A stretch of 64,000 nucleotides of DNA. Source: Terrabacter sp040702505 (GTDB taxonomy: Bacteria > Actinomycetota > Actinomycetes > Actinomycetales > Dermatophilaceae). Below, piece after piece: positions 54,393 through 63,288 of this stretch (positions within the stretch are counted from its first letter, which is position 1; each line of letters opens with the position of its first letter). The DNA is taken from assembly GCF_040702505.1 (NCBI RefSeq), contig NZ_JBFBLC010000002.1:744001-808000 (forward strand), in the 5' to 3' direction. The position numbers and the translations under genes were made by a program. Below the pieces are notes generated by a model. That model was not told the DNA's origin, searched no databases, and saw nothing but the letters and a program-made list of their open reading frames with translations.

Positions 54393-55850
54393 TCAGCCCG
54401 TGACCTCCTCCGGCCGGTAGGCCGGGGCGGCGCGGTTGACGGCGTCGCCGACGCGGTGGACGCGCAGGGCGTTGGTCGAGCCCGGGATGCCGGGAGGCGA
54501 ACCGGCGACGATGACGACGCGCTCGCCCTCGACCACCCGGCCCTCGGGGATCAGCTTGAGGTCGACCTGCATGGCGAACTGGTCGGTGTGGTGCATGCGC
54601 GGGACGAGGTAGGTCTCCACGCCCCAGACGAGGGCCAGGCGGGAGCGGACCCGCTGCTCGGAGGTGAAGGCGAGCATGGGCAGGCGGGGCCGGATGCGGG
54701 CCATCCGGGTGGCGGAGCCGCCGGTCTCGGTGAAGGTGATGAGGAACTTGGCCCCGACGACGTCGCCGATCTCGACGGCCGCCTTGGTGACCGCGCCACC
54801 GACCGTCTTGGGGTTCGTGGGCATCGGCGCGATCTTGTCGTAGCCGTGCTCCTCGGTGGACTCGATGATGCGCGCCATGGTGCGCACCGCGTCGATGGGC
54901 CACGCGCCGACCGAGGTCTCGCCGGAGAGCATGAGCGCGTCGGCGCCGTCGAGCACGGCGTTGGCCGCGTCGGAGGCCTCCGCGCGGGTCGGTCGCGGGT
55001 TCTCGATCATCGACTCGAGCACCTGGGTCGCGACGATGACCGGCTTGGCCTCCCGGCGTGACAGCTCGATGGCGCGCTTCTGCACGAGCGGCACGTCCTC
55101 GAGCGGCATCTCGACGCCGAGGTCGCCGCGGGCGACCATGATGCCGTCGAAGGCGCGGACGATGCCCTCGAGGTTGTCGACGGCCTGGGGCTTCTCGACC
55201 TTGGCGATGACGGGGATGCGCTCGCCGAACTCGTCCATGATCTCGTGCACGTCGACGATGTCCTCGGCCGAGCGCACGAAGGACAGGGCGATCATGTCGA
55301 CACCCAGGCGCATGGCGAACCGCAGGTCCTCGCGGTCCTTCTCGGACAGCGCCGGGACGCTCACGGCGACGCCGGGCAGGTTGATGCCCTTGTTGTTGCT
55401 GACCTGGCCGCCGACGACGGTCTCGGTCAGCACGTCGGTGTCACTGACCTCGACGGCCCGGAGCATCACCTTGCCGTCGTCGATGAGCAGGACGTCGCCG
55501 GGGCTGACGTCACCCGGCAGGCCGGCATACGTCGTGCCGACGATCGAGTCGTCGCCCTCGACGTCGCGCGTGGTGATGGTGAAGCGCTGGCCGGGGCTCA
55601 GCGTCACGGGCCCGGACGCGAAGCGGCCGGTGCGGATCTTGGGGCCCTGCAGGTCGACGAGGATGCCGACCGCGCGGCCGGAGGCGTCCCCCGCGGCACG
55701 GACGTCGCGGTAGACCTGCTCGTGCACGGAGTGGTCACCGTGGGAGAGGTTGAGCCGGGCGACGTCCATCCCGGCGTCGACGAGGGCGCGCAGCTGGGAG
55801 GGTGAGGAGGTCTTGGGTCCGATGGTGCAGACGATCTTGGCGCGACGCAT
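54393..55850 (-). CDS. pyk: Pyruvate kinase
   Basis: Last step of glycolysis, transferring phosphate from phosphoenolpyruvate to ADP. The 485-aa product starts MRRAKIVCTIGPKTSSPSQL and shows DVARLNLSHGDHSVH and ILVDLQGPKIRTG. The catalytic lysine and metal site are IPVIAKVEKPQAVDNLEGIV and GIMVARGDLGVEMPLEDVP. The C-terminal allosteric domain follows TETGGSATRMARIRPRLPML. AAGGTGG precedes the ATG. TYAGL uses TAT within an octamer. Confidence 0.97.
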   Translation of the reverse strand: MRRAKIVCTIGPKTSSPSQLRALVDAGMDVARLNLSHGDHSVHEQVYRDVRAAGDASGRAVGILVDLQGPKIRTGRFASGPVTLSPGQRFTITTRDVEGDDSIVGTTYAGLPGDVSPGDVLLIDDGKVMLRAVEVSDTDVLTETVVGGQVSNNKGINLPGVAVSVPALSEKDREDLRFAMRLGVDMIALSFVRSAEDIVDVHEIMDEFGERIPVIAKVEKPQAVDNLEGIVRAFDGIMVARGDLGVEMPLEDVPLVQKRAIELSRREAKPVIVATQVLESMIENPRPTRAEASDAANAVLDGADALMLSGETSVGAWPIDAVRTMARIIESTEEHGYDKIAPMPTNPKTVGGAVTKAAVEIGDVVGAKFLITFTETGGSATRMARIRPRLPMLAFTSEQRVRSRLALVWGVETYLVPRMHHTDQFAMQVDLKLIPEGRVVEGERVVIVAGSPPGIPGSTNALRVHRVGDAVNRAAPAYRPEEVTG

Positions 55851-55957
55851 GCTTCCACCTTATGGGTGCTGTGACGTGGGTCACCACGGGGGTTCGCCCG
55901 CTGGGACGGGAAGGGGTCGTCGACGCCGGATTCGCCTGTCCCCGTAGGCAAAGCGTG

Positions 55958-55998
55958 GCCGTATGCCGTGTCGCCGAGGTGACGACACGGCATACGGC
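55958..55998. terminator. Hairpin built from paired GTATGCCG octamers
   Basis: GCCGTATGCCGTGTCG (55958-55973) is perfectly complementary to 55983-55998, a 16-bp stem with a 9-base loop, 17 bases after the gltD stop. It is the probable gltD terminator and a full-length member of the GTATGCCG repeat family. Eighteen bases are identical to the repeat at 4370. Confidence 0.85.
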
Positions 55999-56015
55999 AG
56001 GTGGCCGTCCGGGAC

Positions 56016-57473
56016 TCAGACGGTGAGCGGCCGGTCGGTCGGCGCGATGGGGCGCGGCAGCGAGCTGCTGCCCGTCAGCCAGGCGTCCACCCCCGCGGCC
56101 GCGGCACGGCCTTCGGCGATCGCCCACACGATGAGCGACTGGCCGCGGCCTGCGTCGCCGGCGACGAAGACACCCGGGACCGAGCTCATGAACGTCTTGT
56201 CGCGCTCGACGTTGCCGCGGGCGTCGAGGGCCACGCCGAGCTGCTCGACGACGCCGGCGTGCTGCGGGCCGACGAAGCCCATCGCGAAGAGGACGAGCTC
56301 GGCGGGGATCTCGCGCTCGGTGCCGGGCTTGGGGGTCAGCTTCCCGTCGACCATCTCGACCTCGGTCAGCCGCAGGGCCGCGACGTTGCCGTCCTCGTCG
56401 CCGACGAACTCGGTGGTGCTGACGGCGTAGACGCGCTCGCCGCCCTCCTCGTGGGCGCTCGCGACGCGGTAGAGCATCGGGTAGGTCGGCCACGGCTGGT
56501 TGCCCGGCCGCTCCTCCCCCGGCTGCGGCATGATCTCGAGGCTCGTGACGGACGCGGCGCCCTGGCGGTGCGCGGTGCCGATGCAGTCGGCGCCGGTGTC
56601 GCCGCCGCCGATGACGACGACGTGCTTGCCGGTGGCGAGGATCTGGTCCTCGACCTGCTCGCCGAGCGCGGCCCGGTTGCCCTGCGGGAGGTAGTCCATC
56701 GCCTGGTGGATGCCGCCGAGCTGCCGGCCGGGCACGTCGAGGTCGCGCGGGACCGTCGACCCGAGCGCGAGGACGACGGCGTCGTAGCGGTCGCGCAGCT
56801 GCCTGCCGGTGATGTCGGTGCCGACGTCGACGCCGTTGCGGAAGCGGGTGCCCTCGGCGGTCATCTGCTCGAGGCGCCGGTCGAGGACGGACTTCTCCAT
56901 CTTGAACTCGGGGATGCCGTAGCGCAGCAGGCCGCCCGGCTTGTCGGCCCGCTCGAAGACCGCCACGGTGTGACCGGCCCGGGTGAGCTGCTGGGCGGCA
57001 GCGAGACCGGCGGGCCCGGAGCCGACGACGGCGACGGTCTTGCCCGAGAGGCGCTCCGGCGGCAGCGGCGTGACGAGCCCCTCGTCGAAGGCGCGCTCGA
57101 TCGTCGTCACCTCGACCTGCTTGATGGTCACGGCCGGCTGGTTGATGCCGAGCACGCAGGCGGTCTCGCACGGTGCCGGGCACAGCCGCCCGGTGAACTC
57201 CGGGAAGTTGTTCGTCGCGTGCAGCCGCTCGATGGCGTCGGCCCAGTCGCCCTTCCAGGCGAAGTTGTTCCACTCGGGGATGAGGTTGCCGAGGGGGCAG
57301 CCCGAGTGGCAGAACGGGATGCCGCAGTCCATGCAGCGGCCGGCCTGGCGCTGCAGCTGCCCGAGCTGCTGCTCCTCGTAGACCTCCTTCCAGTCGCGGA
57401 TGCGCACCGGGACGGGTCGGCGGGCCGGGAGCTCGCGCTCGCGGGTGGTGAGAAAGCCCTGGGGGTCAGCCAC
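56016..57473 (-). CDS. gltD: Glutamate synthase small subunit
   Basis: 485-aa FAD and iron-sulfur subunit passing electrons from NADPH to GltB. The Cys cluster RCMDCGIPFCHSGCPLGN near residue 45 and RLCPAPCETACVLG bind [4Fe-4S]. FAD loop VAVVGSGPAGLAAAQQLTRA and NADPH loop VVVIGGGDTGADCIGTAHRQ follow. GTG 57471-57473 gives the expected N-terminus VADPQGFLTTRERELP and overlaps gltB by eight bases, so the subunits are coupled. The terminator lies directly downstream. Confidence 0.97.
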   Translation of the reverse strand: MADPQGFLTTRERELPARRPVPVRIRDWKEVYEEQQLGQLQRQAGRCMDCGIPFCHSGCPLGNLIPEWNNFAWKGDWADAIERLHATNNFPEFTGRLCPAPCETACVLGINQPAVTIKQVEVTTIERAFDEGLVTPLPPERLSGKTVAVVGSGPAGLAAAQQLTRAGHTVAVFERADKPGGLLRYGIPEFKMEKSVLDRRLEQMTAEGTRFRNGVDVGTDITGRQLRDRYDAVVLALGSTVPRDLDVPGRQLGGIHQAMDYLPQGNRAALGEQVEDQILATGKHVVVIGGGDTGADCIGTAHRQGAASVTSLEIMPQPGEERPGNQPWPTYPMLYRVASAHEEGGERVYAVSTTEFVGDEDGNVAALRLTEVEMVDGKLTPKPGTEREIPAELVLFAMGFVGPQHAGVVEQLGVALDARGNVERDKTFMSSVPGVFVAGDAGRGQSLIVWAIAEGRAAAAGVDAWLTGSSSLPRPIAPTDRPLTV

Positions 57474-60400
57474 GGGAAGCCTCCATGATCTGGTTCCACA
57501 CGTCGGGTCCGTCGAGGTCGAGGCCCTGTTGCTCGGCCTGCTCGCGCACGTCGAGGACCCGCTGGTAGTCGCGCGGCAGGACGAGGGTGAAGCGCTCGCG
57601 CGCCCCCTCCCAGTCGTCGAGCAGCGCACGGGCCACCGGGGACTCGGTCCAGCGCGCATGCGCGTCGAGCAGCCCACGCAGCGGCTCGTCGTCCTGCTCG
57701 CGCAGGGGCAGCAGGTCCACCATCTCTCGGTTGACGAGTCGCTCGTCGAGGTCGAGCACGTAGGCGACGCCGCCCGACATGCCGGCCGCGAAGTTGCGTC
57801 CCGTCTGGCCGAGCACGACGGCGACGCCGCCGGTCATGTACTCGCAGCCGTGGTCGCCGACGCCCTCGACGACGGCCTCGGCGCCCGAGTTGCGCACGCA
57901 GAAGCGCTCGCCCACGACGCCGCGCAGGAACAGCTGCCCGGTCGTGGCGCCGTAGCCGATGACGTTGCCGGCGATGACGTTCTCCTCGGCCACGAGGGCG
58001 GCCTCGCGGTGGGGCCGCACCACGACCCGTCCGCCCGAGAGGCCCTTGCCGACATAGTCGTTGGCGTCGCCGAAGAGCTGCATCGTCACGCCGGCAGGCA
58101 GGAACGCCCCGAAGGACTGGCCGCCCGAGCCGGTCATCGTCAGCTCGATGGTGTTGTCGGCCAAGCCGTGCGGGTGCGACTTGGTGACGTGGTGGCCGAG
58201 CATCGTGCCGACCGTGCGGTTGACGTTGCGCACGGCGATCTGGGTGCGCACCTGCTCGCCCGTCTCGATGGCCGGAAGCGCCCGGCTCAGCAGCTCGTTG
58301 TCGAGCGCCTTGTCGAGGGCGTGGTCCTGGGTCGCCGACTGGTGCAGCGTGCCGCCGGTCGGGTTGTCGGCGACGGCGAGGATCGGGCTGAGGTCGAGGC
58401 CCGAGGCCTTCCAGTGCGCGATGGCCTTGTCGAGGTCGAGGCTACCGACCTGGCCGACCGCCTCCTCGATGGAGCGGAAGCCGAGGTAGGCGAGGTGCTC
58501 GCGCACCTCCTGGGCGATGTACTCGAAGAACGTCTCGACGAACTCCGGCTTGCCGGAGAAGCGGGCACGCAGCTCGGGGTTCTGCGTGGCGATGCCGACC
58601 GGACAGGTGTCGAGGTGGCAGACGCGCATCATGACGCAGCCGGAGACGACGAGCGGCGCCGTGGCGAAGCCGAACTCCTCGGCGCCGAGCAGCGCTGCGA
58701 TGACGACGTCGCGCCCCGTCTTGAGCTGGCCGTCGACCTGGACGACGATGCGGTCGCGCAGGCCGTTGAGCACCAGGGTCTGCTGGGCCTCCGCGAGGCC
58801 GAGCTCCCACGGGGCGCCGGCGTGCTTGAGCGAGGTCAGCGGGCTGGCGCCGGTGCCGCCGTCATGGCCCGATACGAGCACGACGTCGGCGTGCGCCTTG
58901 GACACCCCTGCCGCGACCGTGCCGACGCCGATCTCGGAGACGAGCTTGACGTGGATGCGGGCGCCAGGGTTGGCGTTCTTGAGGTCGTGGATCAGCTGCG
59001 CCAGGTCCTCGATGGAGTAGATGTCGTGGTGCGGCGGCGGGGAGATGAGTCCGACGCCGGGCGTCGAGTGCCGGGTTTTGGCCACCCACGGGTACACCTT
59101 GTGGCCGGGCAGCTGGCCGCCTTCGCCGGGCTTGGCGCCCTGAGCCATCTTGATCTGGATGTCGTCGGCGTGCGTCAGGTAGAGGCTCGTGACGCCGAAG
59201 CGGCCGGAGGCGACCTGCTTGACGGCAGAACGGCGCTCGGGGTCGAGAAGGCGCTCGACGTCCTCGCCGCCCTCGCCGGTGTTGGAGCGGCCGCCGAGGC
59301 GGTTCATCGCGACGGCGAGCGTCTCGTGCGCCTCCTGCGAGATCGAGCCGTAGCTCATCGCCCCGGTGTTGAAGCGCTTGACGATCTCGCTGACCGGCTC
59401 GACCTCCTCGATCGGCACGGGCAGTCGCCCGGTGACACCGGTCGGCCGGAAGCCCATGAGGCCGCGCAGCGTCATCAGGCGCGAGCTCTGGTCGTCGACG
59501 CGGTCGGTGTACTGCTTGAAGATGTCGTAGCGGCGCTGGCGCGTCGAGTGCTGGAGGCGGAAGACCGTCTCGGGGTCGAACAGGTGCGGCTCGCCCTCGC
59601 GGCGCCACTGGTACTCGCCGCCCACGTCGAGGGTGCGGTGCGGCTGGTGCACGCCGTCGAGGGGGTACGCGTGTGCATGCCGCTCGGCCGTCTCGCGGGC
59701 GATGACGTCGAGCCCGACACCGCCGAGCTGGCTCACGGTGCCGGTGAAGTAGCGGTCGACGAGAGCCTGCGAGAGGCCGATGGCCTCGAAGACCTGGGCG
59801 CCGCGGTAGGAGGCGACGGTGGAGATGCCCATCTTCGACATCACCTTCAGGACACCCTTGCCGAGCGCCCTGATGAGGTTGGCGACGGCCTTCTCGGGCG
59901 TGACGCCCTCGATCTCACCGGCGCGCACGAGGTCCTCGACCGTCTCCATGGCGAGGTAGGGGTTGACCGCCGCCGCGCCGTAGCCGATGAGCAGGGCCAC
60001 GTGGTGGACCTCTCGGACGTCGCCGGCCTCGACGAGCAGGCCGACCTGCGTACGCGTCTTCTCGCGGATGAGGTGGTGGTGCACCGCCGCCGTGAGCAGC
60101 AGCGACGGGATCGGCGCGAGGTCCCGGCCCGAGTCGCGGTCGGAGAGCACCACGAAGCGCGCGCCACGGGAGATCGCCTGGGACACCTCGGCGAAGATCT
60201 CCTCGAGGCGGTCGCGCATGGCCGCCGCCCCGCCGGAGACGTCGTAGAGGCCGCGCACGACGTGCGTCGCGTAGCCCGGCAGGTCGCCGTCGGCATTGAT
60301 GTGCACGATCTTGGCGAGCTCGTCGTTGTCGATGACCGGGAAGTCGAGGACGAGCTGGCGGGCGTGGCTCGGCGAGGCGGACAGGGCGTTGCCCTCCGGG

Positions 60401-62031
60401 CCCATGTACGTGCCGAGCGAGGTGACGAGCTCCTCGCGGATCGCGTCGAGCGGCGGGTTGGTCACCTGCGCGAAGAGCTGGGTGAAGTAGTCGAAGAGCA
60501 GGCGCGGCCGCGACGACAGCACGGCGATCGGCGTGTCGGTGCCCATCGAGCCGAGCGCCTCGCCGCCGGTCTTCGCCATCGGCGTCAGCAGGATGCGCAG
60601 CTCCTCCGTGGTGTAGCCGAAGGTCTGCTGGCGGCGGGCCACGGACGCGGCGGTGTGCACGATGTGCTCGCGCTCCGGGAGGTCCTCGAGGCGGATGAGG
60701 CCGGCGTGGAGCCACTCGGCGTACGGCTTGGCGGCGGCGAGCTGGCTCTTGATCTCCTCGTCGCTGACGATGCGGCCGTGCTCGGTGTCGACGAGGAACA
60801 TCTTGCCGGGCTGCAGCCGCCCGCGCTGGACGATGGTGCTCGGGTCGAGCTCGAGCACCCCGGACTCCGATGCGAGCACGACGAGGCCGTCGTCCGTGAC
60901 GGTGTAGCGGCCCGGACGCAGCCCGTTGCGGTCGAGCACGGCGCCGACGAGGGTGCCGTCGCTGAAGCAGACGTTGGCCGGGCCGTCCCACGGCTCCATG
61001 AAGGTCGAGTGGAACTCGTAGAACGCCTTGCGGGCCGGGTCCATCGTCGCGTGGTTCTCCCACGCCTCCGGGATCATCATGAGCACGGCGTGCGGCAGCG
61101 AGCGGCCACCGAGGTGGAGCAGCTCGAGCACCTCGTCGAAGCTGGCCGAGTCCGAGGCGTCCGGCGTGCAGACCGGGAAGATGCGCTCGAGGTCGCCCGG
61201 GATGATGTCGGAGGTCAGCAGGCTCTCGCGGGCGTGCATCCAGTTGCGGTTGCCCTTGACGGTGTTGATCTCGCCGTTGTGGGCGATGAACCGGTAGGGG
61301 TGCGCCAGCGGCCACGACGGGAACGTGTTCGTCGAGAAGCGCGAGTGCACGAGGGCCAGCTCGCTGGCGAACCGCGGGTCGGACAGGTCCGGGAAGAAGG
61401 GCTCGAGCTGGCCGGTGGTGAGCATGCCCTTGTAGACGATGGTGCGCGAGCTCAGGGAGGCGAAGTAGACGTTCAGCTCGTGCTCGGCGCGCTTGCGCAG
61501 GCAGAAGGCGAGCCGGTCGAGGCCCAGGGCCACCTGCCGGCCGATGGAGCTGCTGACGAAGAGCTGCTCGAAGTGCGGCATGCACTGGCGGGCGGCCGCG
61601 CCGACCAGCTCGGCCTCGACCGGCACCTCACGCCACCCGAGGACCTTGAGGTTCTCGGCGACGGCCAGCTCCTCGATGCGGGCCTTGGCCGCGGCCCGCT
61701 CGTCGGGGTCGCGGGGCAGGAAGGCCAGCCCGGCGGCATACGCCCCGTTGTTCGGCAGCGTGAACGGCACGGTGGCACGGAAGAACTCGTCGGGGATCTG
61801 CGTCAGGATGCCGGCGCCGTCGCCCACCGCGGGGTCTGCGCCGGTGGCTCCCCGGTGGTCGAGGTTGCGCAGCGCGGTGAGGGCGTGGTCGACGATGTCG
61901 TGACCGGCACTGCCCCGCATCGTCGCGACCATCGCGACGCCACAGGCGTCGTGCTCGAACTCGCGACGGTACAGACCGGAGTTCTCCGGGTGTGCACTGA
62001 AGAGGGCGGGGGTGCGGGTGTGCGGCGGCAT
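57466..62031 (-). CDS. gltB: Glutamate synthase large subunit
   Basis: 1521-aa enzyme making two glutamates from glutamine and 2-oxoglutarate. N-terminal class II glutaminase with the catalytic Cys in EFEHDACGVAMVATMRG (Cys30, exposed after propeptide removal). Central and FMN domains follow (GAKPGEGGQLPGHKVYPWVA, SGHDGGTGASPLTSLKHAGA). The [3Fe-4S] site is CHLDTCPVGIATQ, and the C-terminal beta-helix contains SGGQSFGAFLPAGVT. ATG 62029-62031 gives the usual MPPHTRTPALF start with AGAAGGA eight bases upstream. The 201-base leader to lgt holds a short hairpin. GAYAAG has TAT in an octamer. Confidence 0.98.
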   Translation of the reverse strand: MPPHTRTPALFSAHPENSGLYRREFEHDACGVAMVATMRGSAGHDIVDHALTALRNLDHRGATGADPAVGDGAGILTQIPDEFFRATVPFTLPNNGAYAAGLAFLPRDPDERAAAKARIEELAVAENLKVLGWREVPVEAELVGAAARQCMPHFEQLFVSSSIGRQVALGLDRLAFCLRKRAEHELNVYFASLSSRTIVYKGMLTTGQLEPFFPDLSDPRFASELALVHSRFSTNTFPSWPLAHPYRFIAHNGEINTVKGNRNWMHARESLLTSDIIPGDLERIFPVCTPDASDSASFDEVLELLHLGGRSLPHAVLMMIPEAWENHATMDPARKAFYEFHSTFMEPWDGPANVCFSDGTLVGAVLDRNGLRPGRYTVTDDGLVVLASESGVLELDPSTIVQRGRLQPGKMFLVDTEHGRIVSDEEIKSQLAAAKPYAEWLHAGLIRLEDLPEREHIVHTAASVARRQQTFGYTTEELRILLTPMAKTGGEALGSMGTDTPIAVLSSRPRLLFDYFTQLFAQVTNPPLDAIREELVTSLGTYMGPEGNALSASPSHARQLVLDFPVIDNDELAKIVHINADGDLPGYATHVVRGLYDVSGGAAAMRDRLEEIFAEVSQAISRGARFVVLSDRDSGRDLAPIPSLLLTAAVHHHLIREKTRTQVGLLVEAGDVREVHHVALLIGYGAAAVNPYLAMETVEDLVRAGEIEGVTPEKAVANLIRALGKGVLKVMSKMGISTVASYRGAQVFEAIGLSQALVDRYFTGTVSQLGGVGLDVIARETAERHAHAYPLDGVHQPHRTLDVGGEYQWRREGEPHLFDPETVFRLQHSTRQRRYDIFKQYTDRVDDQSSRLMTLRGLMGFRPTGVTGRLPVPIEEVEPVSEIVKRFNTGAMSYGSISQEAHETLAVAMNRLGGRSNTGEGGEDVERLLDPERRSAVKQVASGRFGVTSLYLTHADDIQIKMAQGAKPGEGGQLPGHKVYPWVAKTRHSTPGVGLISPPPHHDIYSIEDLAQLIHDLKNANPGARIHVKLVSEIGVGTVAAGVSKAHADVVLVSGHDGGTGASPLTSLKHAGAPWELGLAEAQQTLVLNGLRDRIVVQVDGQLKTGRDVVIAALLGAEEFGFATAPLVVSGCVMMRVCHLDTCPVGIATQNPELRARFSGKPEFVETFFEYIAQEVREHLAYLGFRSIEEAVGQVGSLDLDKAIAHWKASGLDLSPILAVADNPTGGTLHQSATQDHALDKALDNELLSRALPAIETGEQVRTQIAVRNVNRTVGTMLGHHVTKSHPHGLADNTIELTMTGSGGQSFGAFLPAGVTMQLFGDANDYVGKGLSGGRVVVRPHREAALVAEENVIAGNVIGYGATTGQLFLRGVVGERFCVRNSGAEAVVEGVGDHGCEYMTGGVAVVLGQTGRNFAAGMSGGVAYVLDLDERLVNREMVDLLPLREQDDEPLRGLLDAHARWTESPVARALLDDWEGARERFTLVLPRDYQRVLDVREQAEQQGLDLDGPDVWNQIMEASRG

Positions 62032-62126
62032 CTTCACCGTCCTTCTGCTGGGTCCCAGGCGGGCGACCGCGACGGGGCCACACGACATGACTGAGGCATG
62101 TGGACGGCACTGGCCACAGGCGTTGG

Positions 62127-62156
62127 GGACGACGATAGCGAAGGGAGCCGTCGTCC
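62127..62156 (-). other. Hairpin in the gltB leader
   Basis: GGACGACG (62127-62134) and CGTCGTCC (62149-62156) form an 8-bp stem with a 14-base loop in the lgt-gltB gap. No known riboswitch class is recognised; it may be the lgt terminator or a leader element. Confidence 0.45.
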
Positions 62157-62232
62157 TACCTGTTGATACGGCGGATTCCGAATGATGAGACGTCGTGCTC
62201 ACTCCGGGGAACGGTGCGTGGCGTCAAGCGCC

Positions 62233-63288
62233 TCAGGGCTGGGCCGGACGCTTGGTCCGGGACTCGCCTGCCACGGCGTCGTTCGACCCGCCGCCGGCCA
62301 CCGGCGCCGAAGGATCTTCGGCGCCTGGCTCGGCAGAGGCCACCGGCTCGTCGGCGCCATCGGGGGTCTCGGCGCCGTCGGCCCCGTCGGCGGTCTCGGG
62401 CGCGCCCGGCTGCTCGGGAACGACCGGCTGGCTCATCCGGCCGAAGTGGCGCCAGAGGTAAAGACCGAGCAGGAAGACGAGGATCGAGACCCAGGTGTTC
62501 ACCCGCTGGCCGAGGATGTGGTTCGCCGAGTCGCTGCGCATGTTCTCGATGACGATGCGGCCCACGGGGTAGCCCATGACGTAGGCGGCGAAGACCTGAC
62601 CGGACTTCAGGGGCCGACGGCGCCCCAGCCAGATGAGGAAGGCCGCGAGCAGCAGGCACCAGAGCGCCTCGTACAGGAACGTCGGGTGGTAGTAGCCCTT
62701 GACGATCGGGTTGCCCTGCGCATCGGTCACGGCCCGGCCGAGTGAGCTGTCCCACTCGTAGATGCGCAGCTTCCACGGCAGGTCGGTCGGGGCGCCGTAG
62801 ATCTCGTTGTTGAACCAGTTGCCGAAACGGCCCATCGCCTGGGCGATCGCGAGCCCCGGGGCTGCGGCGTCGACGAAGTCACGGAACGCGACGCCGTTCT
62901 TGCGGCACCCGATCCAGGCGCCCACCGCACCGAGGGCCACGGCCCCCCAGATGCCGAGGCCGCCCTCGTAGATGGCGAAGGCCTTCCAGGGGTTGCCGCC
63001 CTCGCCGAAGTACGGCTGCGGCGTGGTGATCAGGTGGTAGAGCCGGCCGCCCAGGATGCCGAAGGGCACGGCCCACGCGGAGATGTCGATCGCGACGCCC
63101 TTGCGGTGGCCGCGGGCCTCGAGACGCTTCTGGGTCAACCACACGGCGACGACGATGCCGGCCAGGATGCACATCGCATACCCACGGATCGGCAGCGGTC
63201 CGAGGTGCCACACGCCGACGCTCGGCGACGGGATCTCGGCCGGCAGCGCCGTCGCGAGGACGGCTGGAGCGCCGGCGAGCAGGCTCAC
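62233..63288 (-). CDS. lgt: Prolipoprotein diacylglyceryl transferase
   Basis: 351-aa membrane enzyme that transfers diacylglycerol from phosphatidylglycerol to the lipobox Cys of prolipoproteins; it would modify LivK, UgpB and the Rieske protein in this window. Seven helices; signature GRFGNWFNNEIYG and the YHPTFLYEALW and GYPVGRIVIENMR segments are seen. The C-terminal 64 residues are an Asp/Ala/Pro-rich cytoplasmic tail with repeated GAD/ETPDGADE units, absent from most homologues. GTG 63286-63288 overlaps the trpA stop (GTGA); upstream extension is a shadow. Confidence 0.95.
   Translation of the reverse strand: MSLLAGAPAVLATALPAEIPSPSVGVWHLGPLPIRGYAMCILAGIVVAVWLTQKRLEARGHRKGVAIDISAWAVPFGILGGRLYHLITTPQPYFGEGGNPWKAFAIYEGGLGIWGAVALGAVGAWIGCRKNGVAFRDFVDAAAPGLAIAQAMGRFGNWFNNEIYGAPTDLPWKLRIYEWDSSLGRAVTDAQGNPIVKGYYHPTFLYEALWCLLLAAFLIWLGRRRPLKSGQVFAAYVMGYPVGRIVIENMRSDSANHILGQRVNTWVSILVFLLGLYLWRHFGRMSQPVVPEQPGAPETADGADGAETPDGADEPVASAEPGAEDPSAPVAGGGSNDAVAGESRTKRPAQP

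Noticed and set aside
57400..62094. A 1564-codon open frame on the plus strand opposite gltB
   Set aside because: Its codon and residue pattern (Asp/Val/Arg/Gly/Leu runs) is the typical antisense shadow of a high-GC gene, and gltB on the other strand has full family motifs.
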